From Streptomyces sp. cg36 (GTDB lineage: Bacteria > Actinomycetota > Actinomycetes > Streptomycetales > Streptomycetaceae), in the NCBI RefSeq assembly GCF_041080675.1, contig NZ_CP163520.1, forward strand, positions 3,658,001 to 3,722,000: a stretch of DNA of 64,000 nt, read 5' to 3'. The notes under the pieces are model-generated. The model had not been told where the DNA came from and searched no databases. It was given only the letters and a program-made list of their open reading frames with translations. This document shows positions 17,409-24,873 of the stretch, in pieces (the first letter of the stretch is position 1; the number at the start of each line of letters is the position of its first letter). Position numbers and translations under genes: made by a program.

Positions 17409-18610
17409 CACGCACCTCCGAGCAGTGTCCGCAGCCGGTCCCAGCCGCGCTCCTGCACAAAGCCGCCCACACCCCAGCGCAGCGCCGGAACGGCCACCAC
17501 CAGGCCCGCCGGGTCGCGCTCCAGCACCCGGATCTCGGCGACCCGGCGCCGCCCGGCCCTGTCCCGTGCGAGATGGACCACCACCGACAGGGCCGCCGCC
17601 AACTGGCTGTGCAGGGCGGCCCGGTCGAGCCCGGCCGCCGTGCCCAGGGCCTCCAGACGGGCGGGCACGTCGGCCGCCGTGTTCGCGTGGACGGTGCCGC
17701 AGCCGCCCTCGTGGCCGGTGTTGAGCGCGGCCAGCAGGTCGGTGACCTCGGCGCCGCGCACTTCGCCCACGACGAGCCGGTCCGGCCGCATCCGCAGGGC
17801 CTGGCGCACCAGGTCCCGCAGGGTGACCTGGCCCGCGCCCTCCTGGTTGGCGGGCCGTGACTCCAGCCACACCACATGGGGGTGGTCGGGCCTCAACTCG
17901 GCCGAGTCCTCGGCCAGGACGATCCGCTCGCGCGTGCCGACGAGGCCCAGCAGGGTCGACAGGAGCGTGGTCTTGCCGGACCCGGTGCCACCACTCACCA
18001 GGAACGACGCCCGCGCTTGGATCAGCGCGCGCAGCACTCCTTCCCCGCCGGGCGGCACCGTGCCCGCCGCGACGAGTTCGTCCAGGGAGAACGCCCTGGG
18101 CCGCACCACTCGCAGCGACAGACAGTCCGCCCCGACCGCGACCGGCGCCAGTACCGCGTGCATCCGGGTGCCGTCCGGCAGCCGGGCGTCCACCCACGGC
18201 CGGGCGTCGTCGAGGCGCCGCCCCGCGACGGCCGCCAGCCGCTGGGCCAGCCTGCGCACCGCGGCCGTGTCGGGGAAGCGGACGTCCGTGAGTTCGAGCC
18301 CGGCGCCCCGGTCCACCCAGACCCGGTCCGGGGCGGACACCAGAACGTCCGTCACGGCCGGATCGGCCAGGAGCGGTTCGAGCGGGCCCGTGCCGACCAG
18401 CTCGGAGCGGAGCTTCTCGGCGCCGCCGAGGACTTCCGCGTCGCCCAGGAGGCGGCCCTGGGCCCGCAGCGCCGCCGCGACCCGGGCCGGTGTGGGTTCG
18501 GCGCCGCTCTCCGCGAGCCGTCGGCGCACCGCGTCCAGGAGCGGGCCGGGCGCGGCCCCCGCCAGGCCCCGTACGCCGTCGGAAGGTGTGCCCGTCGTCC
18601 CCGTGCTCAT
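17405..18610 (-). CDS. TadA-like secretion ATPase (CpaF family)
   Basis: 401-residue traffic ATPase that powers pilin assembly or secretion. Visible motifs: Walker A VSGGTGSGKTTLLS (~residue 210), Asp box with ERIVLAEDSAEL, Walker B-like RPDRLVVGEVRGAE and the His box GGCGTVHANTA. The N-terminal ~150 residues are the usual N1/N2 region. It matches the actinobacterial helicase/secretion-neighbourhood ATPase (TIGR03819, Rv3659c). ATG 18610 overlaps the cpaE stop (ATGA). Cytoplasmic, docking to TadB/TadC. Confidence 0.93.
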   Translation of the reverse strand: MSTGTTGTPSDGVRGLAGAAPGPLLDAVRRRLAESGAEPTPARVAAALRAQGRLLGDAEVLGGAEKLRSELVGTGPLEPLLADPAVTDVLVSAPDRVWVDRGAGLELTDVRFPDTAAVRRLAQRLAAVAGRRLDDARPWVDARLPDGTRMHAVLAPVAVGADCLSLRVVRPRAFSLDELVAAGTVPPGGEGVLRALIQARASFLVSGGTGSGKTTLLSTLLGLVGTRERIVLAEDSAELRPDHPHVVWLESRPANQEGAGQVTLRDLVRQALRMRPDRLVVGEVRGAEVTDLLAALNTGHEGGCGTVHANTAADVPARLEALGTAAGLDRAALHSQLAAALSVVVHLARDRAGRRRVAEIRVLERDPAGLVVAVPALRWGVGGFVQERGWDRLRTLLGGAW

Positions 18611-19710
18611 GCGACGGCACCTCCGGTCAGCGCCTGCTCCCAGAAGGCCGTGCAGAAGCGGGAGAGCGGTCCGCGCACTGCGCTGCCGGGCGGCAGGCCC
18701 TTCTCCACGCCTTCCAGCAGCCCGTGTTCCATGGGCAGTTCGCCCGCCAGGGGCAGGCCGAGCGCCGCCGCCACCCACTGTTCGTCGAGCCCCGCCGCGT
18801 ACGGTCCGCGCACCACCGCGCGCAGGTCGCGGAGGACCATGCTCACGGAGGAGGCGACCCGGTTGGCCGCCGCGACCGCTCGCAGTTCGGCGGGGACGAC
18901 CAGCAGGCCCAGGTCGAGCTGGGCCAGTGCCTCCGCCACCGAGTCGTCGACCCGCCTCGGGAGGTCGACGACCACCACTCCGCCGCGTCTGCGCCCGGCG
19001 GCCAGGACCGCCCGCATGGCTTCCGCCGGGATCGCCACCGTGTCCCCCCGGTCCCAGCTGAGGACCCGCAGGGCGTGGAGGTGGGGCAGCGACTCCTCCA
19101 GGGCGCCGCCTCCGACCCGGCCTCGGGAAGCGGCGAAATCCGGCCATCGTCTGCCCTCGGCCTGTTCGCCGCCGAGCAGCACGTCGATACCGCCGCCGAG
19201 CGGGTCGCCGTCGATGAGCATGGTGCGCCGGCCGGCCCGCGCGGCGGTCACCGCCAGGGCGCAGGCCAGCGTGGACGCCCCCGCTCCGCCCCGCCCGCCC
19301 ATCACCCCGACCGTCAGCGCCTGCCGCCCCACGCCCTCCACGGCGTCCGCGATCCGGTCGACCAGCCACTGCTCGCCGTCGGGCAGCAGCAGCACGTGGT
19401 CGGCGCCGATCTCCACGGCGCGCTGCCACACGCCGGGGTCGTCCTGGTCGCGTCCGACGAGCAGGACTCCGCGCCTTCGCGCGGCGCCGCGCACCCGGGC
19501 GGCGGCGTCGTCCCCGACCAGGATCAGCGGCGCCCCCTCCCAGCCGGACCGGCGCTCGGGCACCGAGTGGTGCACCTCGGGCTCGGCTCCGGCGGCGGCG
19601 CACAGCCGCAGCAGATCGTCGAGCAATGCCTCGTCCTCGGTGACGATCAGCGGCCCGGCGCGCCGCCCCTCCGCACTCGGCGGCCGTTCGGAAGCCATGG
19701 GTCCGTCCAT
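18607..19710 (-). CDS. CpaE-like MinD/ParA-fold localisation protein (Rv3660c type)
   Basis: 367 residues; first gene of the Tad operon. A ~120-residue receiver-like N-domain (GPLIVTEDEALLDDLLRL) is followed by a MinD-like domain: the P-loop is GVMGGRGGAGASTLACAL, in which both signature Lys of deviant Walker A are missing, then LIDGDPLGGGIDVLLGGE and VVVVDLPRRVDDS. This agrees with the TIGR03815 CpaE-like family. CpaE proteins place pili in Caulobacter; the lack of P-loop Lys suggests weak or no ATP hydrolysis. ATG 19710 has GGCGGAG at the right distance. An AT-richer 445-bp divergent spacer precedes it. Confidence 0.88.
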   Translation of the reverse strand: MDGPMASERPPSAEGRRAGPLIVTEDEALLDDLLRLCAAAGAEPEVHHSVPERRSGWEGAPLILVGDDAAARVRGAARRRGVLLVGRDQDDPGVWQRAVEIGADHVLLLPDGEQWLVDRIADAVEGVGRQALTVGVMGGRGGAGASTLACALAVTAARAGRRTMLIDGDPLGGGIDVLLGGEQAEGRRWPDFAASRGRVGGGALEESLPHLHALRVLSWDRGDTVAIPAEAMRAVLAAGRRRGGVVVVDLPRRVDDSVAEALAQLDLGLLVVPAELRAVAAANRVASSVSMVLRDLRAVVRGPYAAGLDEQWVAAALGLPLAGELPMEHGLLEGVEKGLPPGSAVRGPLSRFCTAFWEQALTGGAVA

Positions 19711-19812
19711 GATCTCCGCCCCCTCTCACTGCGATTCCTTGCGTCCGCGGATCTCGCGAACTGGAATCACGGTGGAGCGGTTCCGGAAATCAAGTGGATC
19801 TTGGTCAAAAAC

Positions 19813-19821
19813 TGTGGACAA
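19813..19821 (-). promoter_or_regulatory. Consensus DnaA box upstream of cpaE
   Basis: TGTGGACAA, the reverse complement of the Streptomyces DnaA box TTGTCCACA, lies ~100 bases upstream of cpaE in an AT-rich part of the divergent spacer. A single 9-mer can occur by chance; a regulatory role is inference. Confidence 0.35.
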
Positions 19822-19985
19822 CTCGCCGGTTGTGAATATTCCGTTCACCTATACCGGTGACTTCCGGAGCGCACCGGAACCATCACGCTGCGTGACGAGT
19901 CAGGACATGCAGAGGGGCCGGCCGATGCGGCCCGAGGGAGGGGAGATGGATCGTGTGCGACACCCGAAAATGCATCCGGACATGC

Positions 19986-20020
19986 GACGACCCCCGCCGG
20001 GGGGGAGAGCGGGGGTCGTC
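19986..20020. other. Long perfect hairpin in the cpaE / HAD divergent spacer
   Basis: GACGACCCCCGC (19986-19997) and GCGGGGGTCGTC (20009-20020) form a perfect 12-bp stem with a G-rich 11-nt loop. It lies upstream of both flanking genes, so it is not a normal end-of-gene terminator; it could be a leader attenuator of the HAD gene, the end of an unseen small RNA, or a protein-binding site. The 445-bp spacer 19711-20155 holds no supported gene. Confidence 0.6.
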
Positions 20021-20155
20021 TCTCCGGCCGACTCGGGGGGGGAGGAGCCGGACCGGGTTAGCACGGTCGCGAACGATCCGTGACTTCCATGGTGTACCCG
20101 AGAGCCTTCTCAGGCAAACCCACACGCCCCAGCGTACGCCGAATGGTGGGCGCCT

Positions 20156-20992
20156 ATGCTCGCCTTCGTGGAAAACCACTCCTTGCCGCGGACGGCCGCC
20201 TTCTTCGACTTGGACAAGACAGTCATTGCCAAGTCGTCGACTCTCACGTTCAGCAAGTCCTTCTATCAAGGGGGACTCATCAACCGGCGGGCCGTGCTGC
20301 GCACGGCCTACGCACAGTTCGTGTTCCTCGCGGGCGGCGCCGACCACGACCAGATGGAGCGGATGCGCGAGTATCTGTCGGCGCTCTGCAAGGGCTGGAA
20401 CGTCCAACTGGTCAAGGAGCTCGTCGCCGAGACCCTCCACGACCTGATCGATCCGATCATCTACGACGAGGCCGCCTCCCTCATCGAGGAGCACCACACC
20501 GCCGGGCGGGACGTCGTGATCGTTTCGACGTCGGGCGCGGAGGTGGTCGAGCCGATCGGCGAGCTGCTCGGCGCCGACCGCGTGGTGGCCACCCGGATGG
20601 TCGTCGGCCCCGACGGCTGCTTCACGGGCGATGTGGAGTACTACGCGTACGGCCCCACCAAGGCGGAGGCCGTCAAGGAGCTGGCCGCCTCCGAGGGCTA
20701 TGACCTGGCCCGCTGCTACGCCTACAGCGACTCGGCGACCGACGTACCGATGCTGGAGTCCGTCGGACACCCCTTCGCGGTCAACCCGGATCGGGCACTC
20801 CGGCGCGAAGCGGCCAATCGAGATTGGCCTGTTCTGGTCTTCAACCGGCCCGTCCGGCTCAAGCAGCGGCTGCCCGCGATCTCTATGCCGCCCCGCCCGG
20901 CACTGGTCGCGGCGGCGGCGGTGGGTGCGGCGGCGGCGACGGCCGGGCTCGTCTGGTACGCGAGCCGCCGGCGCTCGGCGGCCCTCGGCTGA
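20156..20992 (+). CDS. HAD superfamily IB phosphatase with C-terminal membrane anchor (Rv3661-like)
   Basis: 278 residues. HAD motif I is FFDLDKTVIA (~residues 16-25, nucleophile Asp18 and acid Asp20), motif II VIVSTSG, motifs III/IV CYAYSDSATDVPML with the DxxxD-type metal site. This is the SerB-like HAD-IB subfamily (TIGR01490), often phosphoserine or other small phosphate ester phosphatases. A hydrophobic segment at ~residues 250-268 followed by RRR suggests a C-terminal membrane anchor. In actinobacteria it closes the helicase/secretion neighbourhood. ATG 20156 is used; no strong ribosome site is visible. Substrate unknown. Confidence 0.88.
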   Translation: MLAFVENHSLPRTAAFFDLDKTVIAKSSTLTFSKSFYQGGLINRRAVLRTAYAQFVFLAGGADHDQMERMREYLSALCKGWNVQLVKELVAETLHDLIDPIIYDEAASLIEEHHTAGRDVVIVSTSGAEVVEPIGELLGADRVVATRMVVGPDGCFTGDVEYYAYGPTKAEAVKELAASEGYDLARCYAYSDSATDVPMLESVGHPFAVNPDRALRREAANRDWPVLVFNRPVRLKQRLPAISMPPRPALVAAAAVGAAAATAGLVWYASRRRSAALG

Positions 20993-21102
20993 CCCGGCGG
21001 CACCGCCCCACCAGCAGCATCCCTTTTGTTCTGTTTGAACCTAAAAGTAAAGAAGTGCAGTCAGGGGTTCCGCTTCACCCCGTGCTGGAGTACAAATAAG
21101 GC

Positions 21103-21335
21103 AACGGCCCGCGAGACCTGGGACATCCGAGAGGATCACCTTCTACGCAACACGGCCCCACGGACCGAAGCATGGACATCGAGCACCCACGCGACGTCGA
21201 CCCGTCGATTACGGGCCAGCCGCACCAGGTGACGGGCAGAAGTTCCCGACCTGATGGGCAACCTTCGAGGACGCTTGGTAACACGGTGAACATGCCAGCG
21301 GCGGTACCGATCCGGTACCGCCGCAACTCTTTTCC
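21103..21335 (+). ncRNA. Candidate 6S-like small RNA (position of S. coelicolor scr3559)
   Basis: The 382-bp gap between the HAD gene and the Fic-like gene has no coding potential but does hold a promoter-like TACAAAT (21091-21097) and a strong terminator (21298-21324 plus T-run). Ends can pair as a long interrupted rod: CTGG (21118-21121) with CCAG (~21295-21298), CAT with ATG, and TCACC (~21136-21140) with GGTGA (~21286-21290), leaving an open centre as in 6S RNA. From memory, S. coelicolor carries an abundant 6S-like RNA between SCO3558 and SCO3559, whose orthologues flank this gap. 6S RNA mimics open promoters to hold RNA polymerase. Ends approximate. Confidence 0.6.
21298..21333 (+). terminator. 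Rho-independent terminator of the small RNA
   Basis: GCGGCGGTACCG-ATC-CGGTACCGCCGC: a perfect 12-bp stem with a 3-nt loop, followed by AACTCTTTT. It would also stop read-through into the antisense of the Fic-like gene. Confidence 0.85.
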
Positions 21336-21374
21336 CGCGCCTTCCCCGCCCGCCGCCGACCTTGGCAGCTACGG

Positions 21375-22202
21375 CTACGCGGCGCCGCGCTGAAGCGCCT
21401 CGCACACGGCCGTCGACTCCCGTACACCGAGCTCGACCGAGCGTCCGCAGTGGGCGATCCAGGCGGCGACACCCTCGGGGGTCCCGGAGGCATAGCCGTC
21501 CAGCGCCGCCACGTACGCCGCGCGCCCCTGCTCCGCATGGCCCACCTCGGCCGGGCAGATCGACTTCGGGTCGAGACCGCTGCCGATCAGTGTGATCCGC
21601 TCGGCGGCCCGCGCCACCAGCCCGTTGTGCGAGCCGAACGGGCGCAGGGCGAGGAGCTCGCCGTGCACGATCGCTGCGGTGACCAGCGCCGGGGCCGAGG
21701 AGCCCGCGATGATCAGCTGGGACAGCCCCTCCAGGCGCCCCGCCACCTCGTCCGCGTCCGGCAGCGCGAGCTCGATCAGCGGCTCGTCGACCGCCTCGCC
21801 CCGCTGCCTCGGCCGCCCCACCGTGTCACCGGAGTCGGCAGCCGCCACCAGGTGCAGCCGGGCCAGCACCCGCAGGGGCGACTGCCGCCAGATGGAGAGC
21901 AGCTGGCCCGCCTCGGCGGTCAGCCGCAGGGCCGCACCGACCGTGCGCGCCTCGCTCTCCGAGCCGAAGTCGCTGCGGCGGCGCACCTCCTCCAGCGCCC
22001 AGTCGGCGCCGGAGAGCGCGGCGCTGCCGCGCGCCCCGCGCAGCGCGGCCTCCGAGGTGATCTCGTTGCTGCGCCGCCGCATGACGCGGTGCCCGTAGAC
22101 CCGGTCGACGGCTTTGCGTACGGAGTCCACGGCGTCCGGGACGCCCGGCAGCGAGCCCAGGGCGACTAGCGGATCGGCGGCCGACGAGGCGTTCGTACTC
22201 AT
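21375..22202 (-). CDS. Fic/Doc-like protein with degenerate active-site motif
   Basis: 275 residues, ATG 22202. The centre has an all-helical Fic-like layout: an N-terminal inhibitory-helix-like stretch (RGARGSAALSG), and a core motif LRPFGSHNGLVAR at ~residues 186-198. The Fic consensus is HPFxxGNGRxxR; here the catalytic His is Arg187, a motif Gly is His, and the phosphate-binding Arg is Leu, while PF, NG and the last Arg remain. Classical AMP-transfer activity is therefore unlikely. In databases the S. coelicolor equivalent has been labelled an oxidoreductase, which this sequence does not support. No ribosome site precedes the ATG (the upstream strand shows CCTCCTT), so it may be leaderless. 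Convergent with the small RNA. Confidence 0.75.
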   Translation of the reverse strand: MSTNASSAADPLVALGSLPGVPDAVDSVRKAVDRVYGHRVMRRRSNEITSEAALRGARGSAALSGADWALEEVRRRSDFGSESEARTVGAALRLTAEAGQLLSIWRQSPLRVLARLHLVAAADSGDTVGRPRQRGEAVDEPLIELALPDADEVAGRLEGLSQLIIAGSSAPALVTAAIVHGELLALRPFGSHNGLVARAAERITLIGSGLDPKSICPAEVGHAEQGRAAYVAALDGYASGTPEGVAAWIAHCGRSVELGVRESTAVCEALQRGAA

Positions 22203-22304
22203 AAGTAAGGAGGCTACGCGCCCGTGGCCCACACCCCACCTTCGAGTGGTCTTCTTCACTCGCCACCCCCACATCGTGCTACCTCACGATTACCGTTGGT
22301 GAAC

Positions 22305-23312
22305 ATGAAGATCGCTTTCGTGGGCAAGGGCGGCAGCGGCAAGACGACGCTGTCCTCGCTCTTCATCCGCCATCTCACCGCCAACGAGGCCGCCGTGCTC
22401 GCGGTCGACGCCGACATCAACCAGCACCTGGGCGCCGCGCTCGGGCTCGACGAGGCGGAGGCCGCAGCGCTGCCCGCGCTCGGCGCGCAGCTGCCGCTGA
22501 TCAAGGACTATCTGCGGGGCACCAACCCCCGTATCGCCTCGGCCGACACGATGATCAAGACCACCCCGCCCGGGCAGGGCTCGCGGCTGCTGCGGATCCG
22601 CGAGTCCAACCCGGTGTACGAGGCGTGCGCGCGGCGGGTGGTGCTGGACGACGGGGACATCCGGCTGATGGCGACGGGCCCGTTCACCGAATCCGACCTG
22701 GGGGTGGCCTGCTACCACTCGAAGGTCGGGGCGGTCGAGCTCTGTCTGAACCACCTGGTCGACGGGCCCGACGAGTACGTCGTCGTCGACATGACGGCCG
22801 GATCCGACTCGTTCGCCTCCGGGATGTTCACCCGTTTCGACATGACGTTCCTGGTGGCCGAGCCGACCCGCAAGGGGGTGTCGGTGTACCGCCAGTACAA
22901 GGAGTACGCGCGCGACTTCGGGGTCGCCCTGAAGGTCGTCGGCAACAAGGTGCAGTGCCCGGACGACCTGGAGTTCCTGCGCGACGAGGTCGGCGACGAC
23001 CTGCTCGTCACGATCGGCCACTCGGACTGGGTGCGCGCGATGGAGAAGGGGCGCCCGCCGCGCTTCGAGCTCCTGGAGGCGGACAACCGGCTCGCCCTCC
23101 AGGCGCTCCAGAACGCGGCGGACGACTCGTACGAGGTGCGCGACTGGGAGCGCTACACCCGTCAGATGGTCCATTTCCATCTGAAGAACGCGGAGAGCTG
23201 GGGGAACGCGAAGACGGGCGCCGACCTGGCCGCGCAGGTCGACCCCGCCTTCGTGCTCGGGGAGCCGTTCGGCGAGCAGCTCGTCGAGGTCAGTGAGCCG
23301 CAGCCTGCTTGA
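22305..23312 (+). CDS. CooC-type MinD-fold ATP-binding protein
   Basis: 335 residues. Deviant Walker A MKIAFVGKGGSGKTTLSSLF sits at the very N-terminus with both Lys; switch I/II regions are AVDADINQHLG and YVVVDMTAGSDSF. This family (CooC/NifH-like, single-domain) includes ATPases that insert nickel or mature metalloenzymes, but no such enzyme lies nearby. I chose ATG 22305 because family members begin at MKIAF; GGTG lies just upstream. A GTG at 22224 would add 27 Pro/His-rich residues and has a perfect AAGGAGG (22206-22212) in front, so the longer form must be kept in mind. Divergent from the Fic-like gene; 3' end overlaps the next, convergent gene by 23 bp. Confidence 0.85.
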   Translation: MKIAFVGKGGSGKTTLSSLFIRHLTANEAAVLAVDADINQHLGAALGLDEAEAAALPALGAQLPLIKDYLRGTNPRIASADTMIKTTPPGQGSRLLRIRESNPVYEACARRVVLDDGDIRLMATGPFTESDLGVACYHSKVGAVELCLNHLVDGPDEYVVVDMTAGSDSFASGMFTRFDMTFLVAEPTRKGVSVYRQYKEYARDFGVALKVVGNKVQCPDDLEFLRDEVGDDLLVTIGHSDWVRAMEKGRPPRFELLEADNRLALQALQNAADDSYEVRDWERYTRQMVHFHLKNAESWGNAKTGADLAAQVDPAFVLGEPFGEQLVEVSEPQPA

Positions 23313-24576
23313 GGCCGGGCTGCTGGAGCGGCTTGGCCGGCTGGGCCGGAACGGCGGGCTGGGCGGCCAGGAAGGCCGGCCAGCCGCCCTTCGGCGCCTC
23401 ACCGACCTTCAGCTGGCGGAACTTGTCGAGCGTCGAGGGGTCCTGCGCGTCCAGCCAGTCGGCGAGCTGACGGAACGACACGCAGTGCACCTCGCGCTTC
23501 ACACAGACCGTCTTGATCGTGTCCTCGACGGCCCGCATGTACGTTCCGCCGTTCCAGGACTCGAAGTGGTTGCCGATGATCAGCGGCGCCCGGTTGCCGT
23601 TGTACGAGCGGTCGAACGCCTGTAGCAGGCCGTCGCGCATCTGGTTGCCCCAGAACTCGTGCTGCTCGGCGTCGCCGGTCACCGCGCCCGACTGGTTCAT
23701 GTAGAAGTTGTAGTCCATGGACAGCGTCTGGAAGGCGCGGCCGGGCACGGGGACCAGCTGCATGGACAGGTCCCAGATGCCGTTGTCGTTCTTCTTCGGC
23801 CACACCTGGTCGTTGACACCGCTGGTGTCATAGCGCCAGCCGAGCTGGCCGGCCGCCTGCACGAAGTTCTTGCGGCCCTCCAGGCAGGGCGTGCGACCGC
23901 CGATGAGCTCCTTGTCGTAGTCGAACGGCAGGGGCGCCTCCGCCTTGAGGCCGGAGTTCGACTTCCAGTTCTTCACGAACGACTTGGCCTGGGCGATCTC
24001 GCTCTTCCACTCGTCCACCGACCAGGTGCCGACGCCGCCGTCGTTGCCGCAGAAGTGGCCGTTGAAGTGGGTGCCGACCTCGTTGCCCTCCCGCCACGCG
24101 TCCCGCAGCTGGGTGACCGTGTCCTTGATGCCCTTCAGGTCGTTGAACCCGATGTCACTGCTGCCCGGGGAGTGCTTGGGGGCCGTGTACTGCTCACGCT
24201 TCTCTTCCGGGAGCATGTACACACCACTGAGGAAGTACGTCATGGTCGCGTTGTACTTCTTGCCGACCTCGCGGAAGTGGGAGAAGAGCCGCTGGCTGTC
24301 CTCGCCGGCGCCGTCCCAGGAGAACACCACGAACTGGGGCGGCTGCTGACCGGGCGCCAGCTTCTGGGCCCTGAGCAGGTGCGGCTGGAGTCCGGTGTAC
24401 GCGGTGGACCCGTCGCCGATCAGGCGTACGGCACTCTTCGGCGCGGCGGCGGCGCCCACCGGCCGGGCCCCGGGCGCGCCCGCCTTGGTGGGGTTGCCGA
24501 CGGAACATCCGGCGACGCCCGCGACCAGCGCGGCGACGACGGCCCCGGTCGCGATCCTCTTCGTGGCGGCCATCAT
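23290..24576 (-). CDS. Lipoprotein, polysaccharide deacetylase-like
   Basis: 428 residues from ATG 24576, with a GAGGGTGGGCGG site. Signal peptide with lipobox VAGVAGC. The body resembles a NodB-type (carbohydrate esterase 4) barrel seen in secreted deacetylases: FVVFSWDGAGED takes the place of the TFDDG motif, and GNEVGTHFNGHFCG provides the metal His pair (HxxxH variant). The Asp-Asp of the first motif is reduced to one Asp, so activity on peptidoglycan or another glycan is possible but not certain. The C-terminus is Ala/Gln/Pro-rich. Anchored to the outer membrane face. Convergent 23-bp overlap with the CooC-type gene. Confidence 0.72.
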   Translation of the reverse strand: MMAATKRIATGAVVAALVAGVAGCSVGNPTKAGAPGARPVGAAAAPKSAVRLIGDGSTAYTGLQPHLLRAQKLAPGQQPPQFVVFSWDGAGEDSQRLFSHFREVGKKYNATMTYFLSGVYMLPEEKREQYTAPKHSPGSSDIGFNDLKGIKDTVTQLRDAWREGNEVGTHFNGHFCGNDGGVGTWSVDEWKSEIAQAKSFVKNWKSNSGLKAEAPLPFDYDKELIGGRTPCLEGRKNFVQAAGQLGWRYDTSGVNDQVWPKKNDNGIWDLSMQLVPVPGRAFQTLSMDYNFYMNQSGAVTGDAEQHEFWGNQMRDGLLQAFDRSYNGNRAPLIIGNHFESWNGGTYMRAVEDTIKTVCVKREVHCVSFRQLADWLDAQDPSTLDKFRQLKVGEAPKGGWPAFLAAQPAVPAQPAKPLQQPGLKQAAAH

Positions 24577-24873
24577 CCGCCCACCCTCTTCCTGGAGAGC
24601 CAGAGATCCACGGATCTCTCGCACTGGATGCCATCAAATCGCCGCAAAAGTGACATGGAGGATCCGGGAAGACGGTGCGACAAGCCGCACGAAAAGCTGC
24701 TTATTCACCGTTGAGAGTGAATCGTTGACCTATTTGACCGAAAAGCGAAGCGCAGCCCTTTACTCTCCATTACGATTCATTTACCGAGAGTTGAGAATCC
24801 CGCCGCTGCACGCCGTGACCCACGGCCGCGACCCCACATCCGCGACCGCGCCGCCCCGGAGGAGACGGGAACC

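Noticed and set aside
24577..24873. Small gene in the AT-richer gap before the SulP fusion
   Set aside because: Only short frames without ribosome sites; more likely a promoter region.
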